A stretch of 64,000 nt of DNA from the NCBI RefSeq assembly GCF_020379485.1, contig NC_063446.1, positions 12,447,597 through 12,511,596 on the forward strand, given 5' to 3'. Below, one piece after another: positions 60,278 to 64,000 of the stretch; the first letter of the stretch is position 1, and each line of letters begins with the position of its first letter. The notes under the pieces were generated by a model. It was not told where the DNA came from. It saw only the letters and a list, made by a program, of their open reading frames with translations, and did not search any database. The translations under genes and the position numbers were made by a program. The stretch is from Brassica napus. Lineage: Eukaryota; Streptophyta; Magnoliopsida; Brassicales; Brassicaceae.

Positions 60278-63200
60278 ATGTCGGCGGGAATGAGGCACGG
60301 AGAAGAGGCGATAGTCCCAAGCGGAAATGACAACGAAGGAGTTCAGGTAAACGGAAACAACACCGGAAAAATCGACGAGCACGACGGCTCCGACGGTTCT
60401 AAGCTAAGCAGTTTCCTCTGGCACGGTGGCTCCGTCTGGGACGCTTGGTTCAGCTGCGCATCTAACCAGGTAAAATAAAAAATACACACTTTATTTAAAG
60501 ACAATCTTGATTTCAAGAAAATCTTCATTTCAGGAAAATCATGATTTAAAGAAAATCTATTTTTTTTATTCAAGAAGATCTTGATTTCACGAAAAAACGA
60601 AAGAGAGATCTAATATTTGTAATTTTTTCAGGTGGCGCAAGTGCTTTTGACGCTGCCGTACTCGTTCAGTCAACTAGGAATGTTATCAGGAATAGTACTT
60701 CAGATCTTCTATGGTTTACTCGGAAGCTGGACTGCTTACCTCATCAGTGTTCTCTACGTTGAGTATCGAGCTCGTAAGGAGAAAGAAGGCAAAAACTTTA
60801 AGAACCACGTTATTCAGGTAAATAAAAATCTGTGTTTTAAAAATCTTTATATACGGCGTATTATTGTACGCGGCAAATTAGTCATAAGCAAATCAAAATT
60901 TCTAAAATGATTTTTTTTAAGAATCGGTGTAAAAATCAATGTTTTAATCGTTGTTAACTTCACTAAATCTTAATTTACAGTGGTTCGAAGTGCTTGATGG
61001 ATTACTCGGGACATACTGGAAAGCACTAGGGCTCGCATTTAACTGCACTTTCCTCTTGTTCGGATCTGTAATCCAACTCATTGCTTGTGCCAGGTCTCTC
61101 TCTAATCTCTCTCTCTCTCTCTCTCTTAAATTATTAATGGATGATTAACTATAATGATGATTGATTTGGTTGCAGTAACATTTATTACATAAACGATCAC
61201 TTGGACAAGAGAACATGGACTTACATATTCGGTGCATGTTGTGCAACCACTGTTTTTATACCGTCGTTCCATAATTACCGGATTTGGTCATTCCTCGGCT
61301 TGGGTATGACCACTTACACCGCGTGGTACTTGGCCATCGCCTCCATTATCCACGGCCAGGTAATAAATTATTATCATTAATTATATACATAAATTTCTCA
61401 CAACGAAATAGTATAAATATAATAGTAATAAAGATGACTACATTGTCTTGTTCATATTTTTATGCTTTGCAATGAAATGATAGTATATGCCTTCATTAAA
61501 AAGAGAAATAATATTCGTATTTCTCTTTATGATCAGTGTTAAAAGGAATTGAATTTTTTTTCTTATAACTTAAAGGAATTGAAGGAATTGAATTATTTCG
61601 TGCATCTAAACCCAATTTTGTATATTATTTCTTCTAAACTGTTTTTTTTTTTTGAAAAAAATATTTCTTCTAAACTGTTTAATATTCTCTCAATCTAACC
61701 ATTGTTTAATATTTGTTTCTGAATTTTGTTGTTAATTTTGAAATTTTAGACGGAAGGTGTGAAACACTCAGGTCCAACGAAGCTAGTTCTTTATTTCACC
61801 GGAGCTACCAATATACTGTATACCTTTGGTGGTCACGCGGTTACTGTGTAAGTTTTTTCTTTAACTGTTTCTTTTTTTTTTTCCCCTCTAGTAATTCATT
61901 AAGGGACTAAGCCCAAACGGACCCAACAACAAAACAAAAGCCCAAACGAAAAGGGTCAACCTAAAAAAGGAAAAACAATGGGCGAAGCCCAACCCGTTAA
62001 CGAAACGGCGCCAAACCCTCCACGCGTCCAGAAAACGCGTTTGGAAGCCCACGTGTTGAAACCCACCCCTTTCGAGAACACGCGTCACCTGGTCACACCA
62101 CCGCGACCGGCACCGAGAAGACATCGCCGGCGAAGACGAAACCACCTATAGTTTCGACGGAGCACGCCGGAAACTGAGACCATCTCACCCATCTGTTTCG
62201 CCTGGACTCTTCAACGGAGAACTACATCGAGACTAACTCGAGATCTCCTATAGAACCATCGAAACCACCGCTAATCGAAGAACCGCATCCAACATATCCT
62301 CCTTCACCACTTGGGACCAAGGGTATCAAATCAACATTAATCGAATCACAACTGCGAGATTCAAAAGTCAATTGAGCCAAAGAAGTACAGAAGGTCTTGA
62401 TCGGACATAATCGGAATAGGCTGGAGAAAGCGAAAAAACAACCATCTCTCGGAAAAACAAAAGCCGGCGAAGAAGAACTGGAGAAGCTTCTTCTTCCCAG
62501 AGACAGAGCCCGATGACCGGGAAACAACTTTATCGGAGAAAATCCGGCGAACCAAACCCATAGCTTTCTCTCTCCTCTGTGTCAGATATGAACGAGAGAA
62601 CAGAGCTGAGAGAGTCTTTAGTTTTAGCGGTTTATCCTTCTTTAACTGTTTCTTATAGATAGCCAAATTTTGTTTATATAAAAAAAAAATAGATTATGTC
62701 AGACATAGTTGAATTCCTACTATTTAAGCTATAGGCTCTGTGTGGCAGAAAAGTTATGTTAAAATCGGTGCGAAAATATTAAATTATGTTTGATGTATCA
62801 TTTCTCCGCCGCTTCTATTGCAGCTTTTGCCGGCAAGTAAGGTGTAACTATAATTACAGTCCTGATGATTGTCGTTATTATTTTTCTATACTTGAAATAG
62901 TAATAAAATGTTACAAAAAAATTATAAGTTTATAAAATTAAGTATTGATTTATATTCCTGTCCCTGCACCATTGATTGCCACACAAGCGCACATCTAATA
63001 GTAATACTACGCCTTTATTTAATGTCAAATATACCCTTATGCTTATCATCGGTATTAACAGTAATTTGATTATGCAGTGAGATAATGCATGCAATGTGGA
63101 AGCCACAGAAGTTTAAGTACATTTACTTAATGGCGACGTTATACGTTTTCACATTAACGATACCGTCAGCTTCCGCCGTTTACTGGGCCTTCGGAGACGA

Positions 63201-63651
63201 ACTTCTCGACCATTCCAACGCATTTTCTCTTCTCCCCAAGAACGGGTGGCGTGATGCCGCCGTTATCCTAATGCTCATTCACCAGGTAAAAATATAATAA
63301 ACTTTCACATATTAACGTTTGTTATTTTTCTCATATTTAGTATTATTTAAATCATGATGAGGTTAATTATGTTTATGTAATGTGTTTATGCAGTTTATAA
63401 CGTTCGGATTTGCGTGTACCCCGCTTTACTTTGTGTGGGAGAAAGTGATAGGGATGCATGACACAGAGAGCATTTGCTTGAGGGCTTTAGCTCGTTTGCC
63501 TGTGGTTATACCTATATGGTTCTTAGCTATTATTTTCCCGTTTTTCGGTCCGATCAATTCCGCGGTTGGTGCTCTTCTGGTTAGCTTCACCGTCTATATC
63601 ATCCCGTCCCTTGCTCACATGCTCACTTACCGATCTGCCTCCGCTCGTCAG
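60278..63651 (+). CDS. AUX1: AUX1 auxin influx carrier, exons 1-7 (last exon outside window)
   Basis: Plasma-membrane proton/indole-acetic-acid symporter of the AAAP family that drives auxin uptake, root gravitropism and root-hair growth. Exons 60278-60469, 60632-60817, 60981-61093, 61176-61359, 61750-61847, 63078-63285 and 63394-63651 join in frame with GT-AG introns. They give 413 residues, nearly identical to Arabidopsis AUX1 over the membrane core. The hydrophilic N terminus (about 45 residues) differs, and W-H-G-G-S-V-W-D-A-W-F-S-C-A-S-N-Q opens the first membrane segments. Later landmarks include L-T-L-P-Y-S-F-S-Q-L-G, F-I-P-S-F-H-N-Y-R, F-G-G-H-A-V-T-V and F-A-C-T-P-L-Y-F-V-W-E-K. The remaining roughly 72 residues (N-A-A-E-K-P-P in Arabidopsis) should follow beyond 64000. 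Intron 5 is lengthened to 1.2 kb by a retroposon, but splice sites look intact. Confidence 0.97.
61874..62637 (-). mobile_element. Poly(A) retroposon inside AUX1 intron 5, 764 bp, 17 bp target duplication
   Basis: A perfect 17 bp duplication, TTCTTTAACTGTTTCTT, lies at 61857-61873 and 62638-62654. The insert is GC-rich, unlike the intron, and on the minus strand ends in a poly(A) run (T run at 61874-61883). It therefore arrived by LINE-type target-primed reverse transcription, antisense to AUX1. On its sense strand an ATG at about 62551 opens 101-codon-scale frames, with G-L-V-R-R-I-F-S-D-K-V-V. No reverse transcriptase is present. It may be a 5'-leader-bearing internally deleted LINE, a LINE-mobilised SINE-like element or a processed transcript. 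Confidence 0.88.
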
Positions 63652-64000
63652 GTATGCTATTACATGCTCAAACGAACGGTCAGTGGAGTAATATTTAATT
63701 AGGGTTGTGAATAGTTACTCGGCATTGGAGGGTATAAAGGTCTTTTTCTGAAGATAGATGATGTTAATGTGTTCCGTATCTTACGGAAGATAGGATTAGC
63801 ACCCACATTCGTTACTGGCGCCCCCTCCAAATATTCATCTGAGTTGGTTTCAGTCTCATTCTTTTATTATGCTTTTCTAAAGTAAAGATCCAAACTCATG
63901 TTTTCAGGTTAGGTTAGAATTAGTAATTGACCATGAATTATTTCTTGGTTTTTCCTGTTTTTTTTCAAACTCTTGTATATTATATTCCCTTATATATTAA
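63652..64000 (+). other. AUX1 intron 7 (partial)
   Basis: Begins with GTATGC donor at 63652 and continues to the window end without the expected final exon. Confidence 0.75.

Noticed and set aside
62222..62666. Two 101-codon minus frames in AUX1 intron 5
   Set aside because: Not independent host genes; they belong to the poly(A) retroposon.

Overview
This is nuclear DNA of a flowering plant and almost certainly of a Brassicaceae species, most likely Brassica or a close relative. Multi-exon genes with GT-AG introns sit as islands in AT-rich, transposon-filled intergenic DNA. The recognisable proteins match, in order and orientation, a stretch of Arabidopsis chromosome 2 around At2g38025 to At2g38120: an OTU cysteine protease, CAC3 (plastid acetyl-CoA carboxylase alpha-carboxyltransferase), LAC4/IRX12 laccase, a DIVARICATA-type MYB, and AUX1. 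Several Arabidopsis neighbours (DET2, a PHT4 transporter, an NPF transporter, GPAT6) were not found. This is the pattern expected of one fractionated subgenome after the Brassica triplication. Orthology is from memory of the families and was not run as a search.

Layout. 1-1.2 kb: 5' part of the OTU gene on the minus strand. 1.4 kb: a tRNA-Glu(CTC) between divergent genes. 2.0-5.0 kb: complete nine-exon CAC3. 7.2-12.5 kb: a decayed LAC4 pseudogene with exons 4-6 only, a 1.5 kb solo LTR inside exon 5 and an expanded intron 4. 13-14.6 kb and 24-25.2 kb: two Helitrons of one family in opposite orientation. 15.3-16.0 kb: a 699 bp hAT-like element with 8 bp target duplication. 16.5-22.7 kb: a Ty1/copia-like LTR retrotransposon with 256 bp LTRs, 5 bp target duplication, an open gag and ruined pol. 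30.6-33 kb: two-exon MYB gene. 34.5-54.3 kb: a transposon graveyard with a PIF/Harbinger derivative, several SINEs, a 5'-truncated LINE, a hAT MITE, a third Helitron, a second solo LTR, and two long palindromic foldback elements at 40.1-40.5 and 48.1-49.0 kb. 59.8-64 kb: AUX1 exons 1-7, with a poly(A) retroposon in intron 5 and the last exon beyond the window.

The genes do not form an operon or shared pathway: CAC3 serves plastid fatty-acid synthesis, the MYB is a nuclear regulator, AUX1 imports auxin at the plasma membrane, and OTU is a predicted deubiquitinase. The most unusual structures are the 880 bp inverted repeat whose two ends both look like Helitron 3' ends, the second long palindrome rich in telomere-like motifs, and the layered decay of the laccase locus. 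I saw no prokaryote-type system, CRISPR array or organellar insertion.
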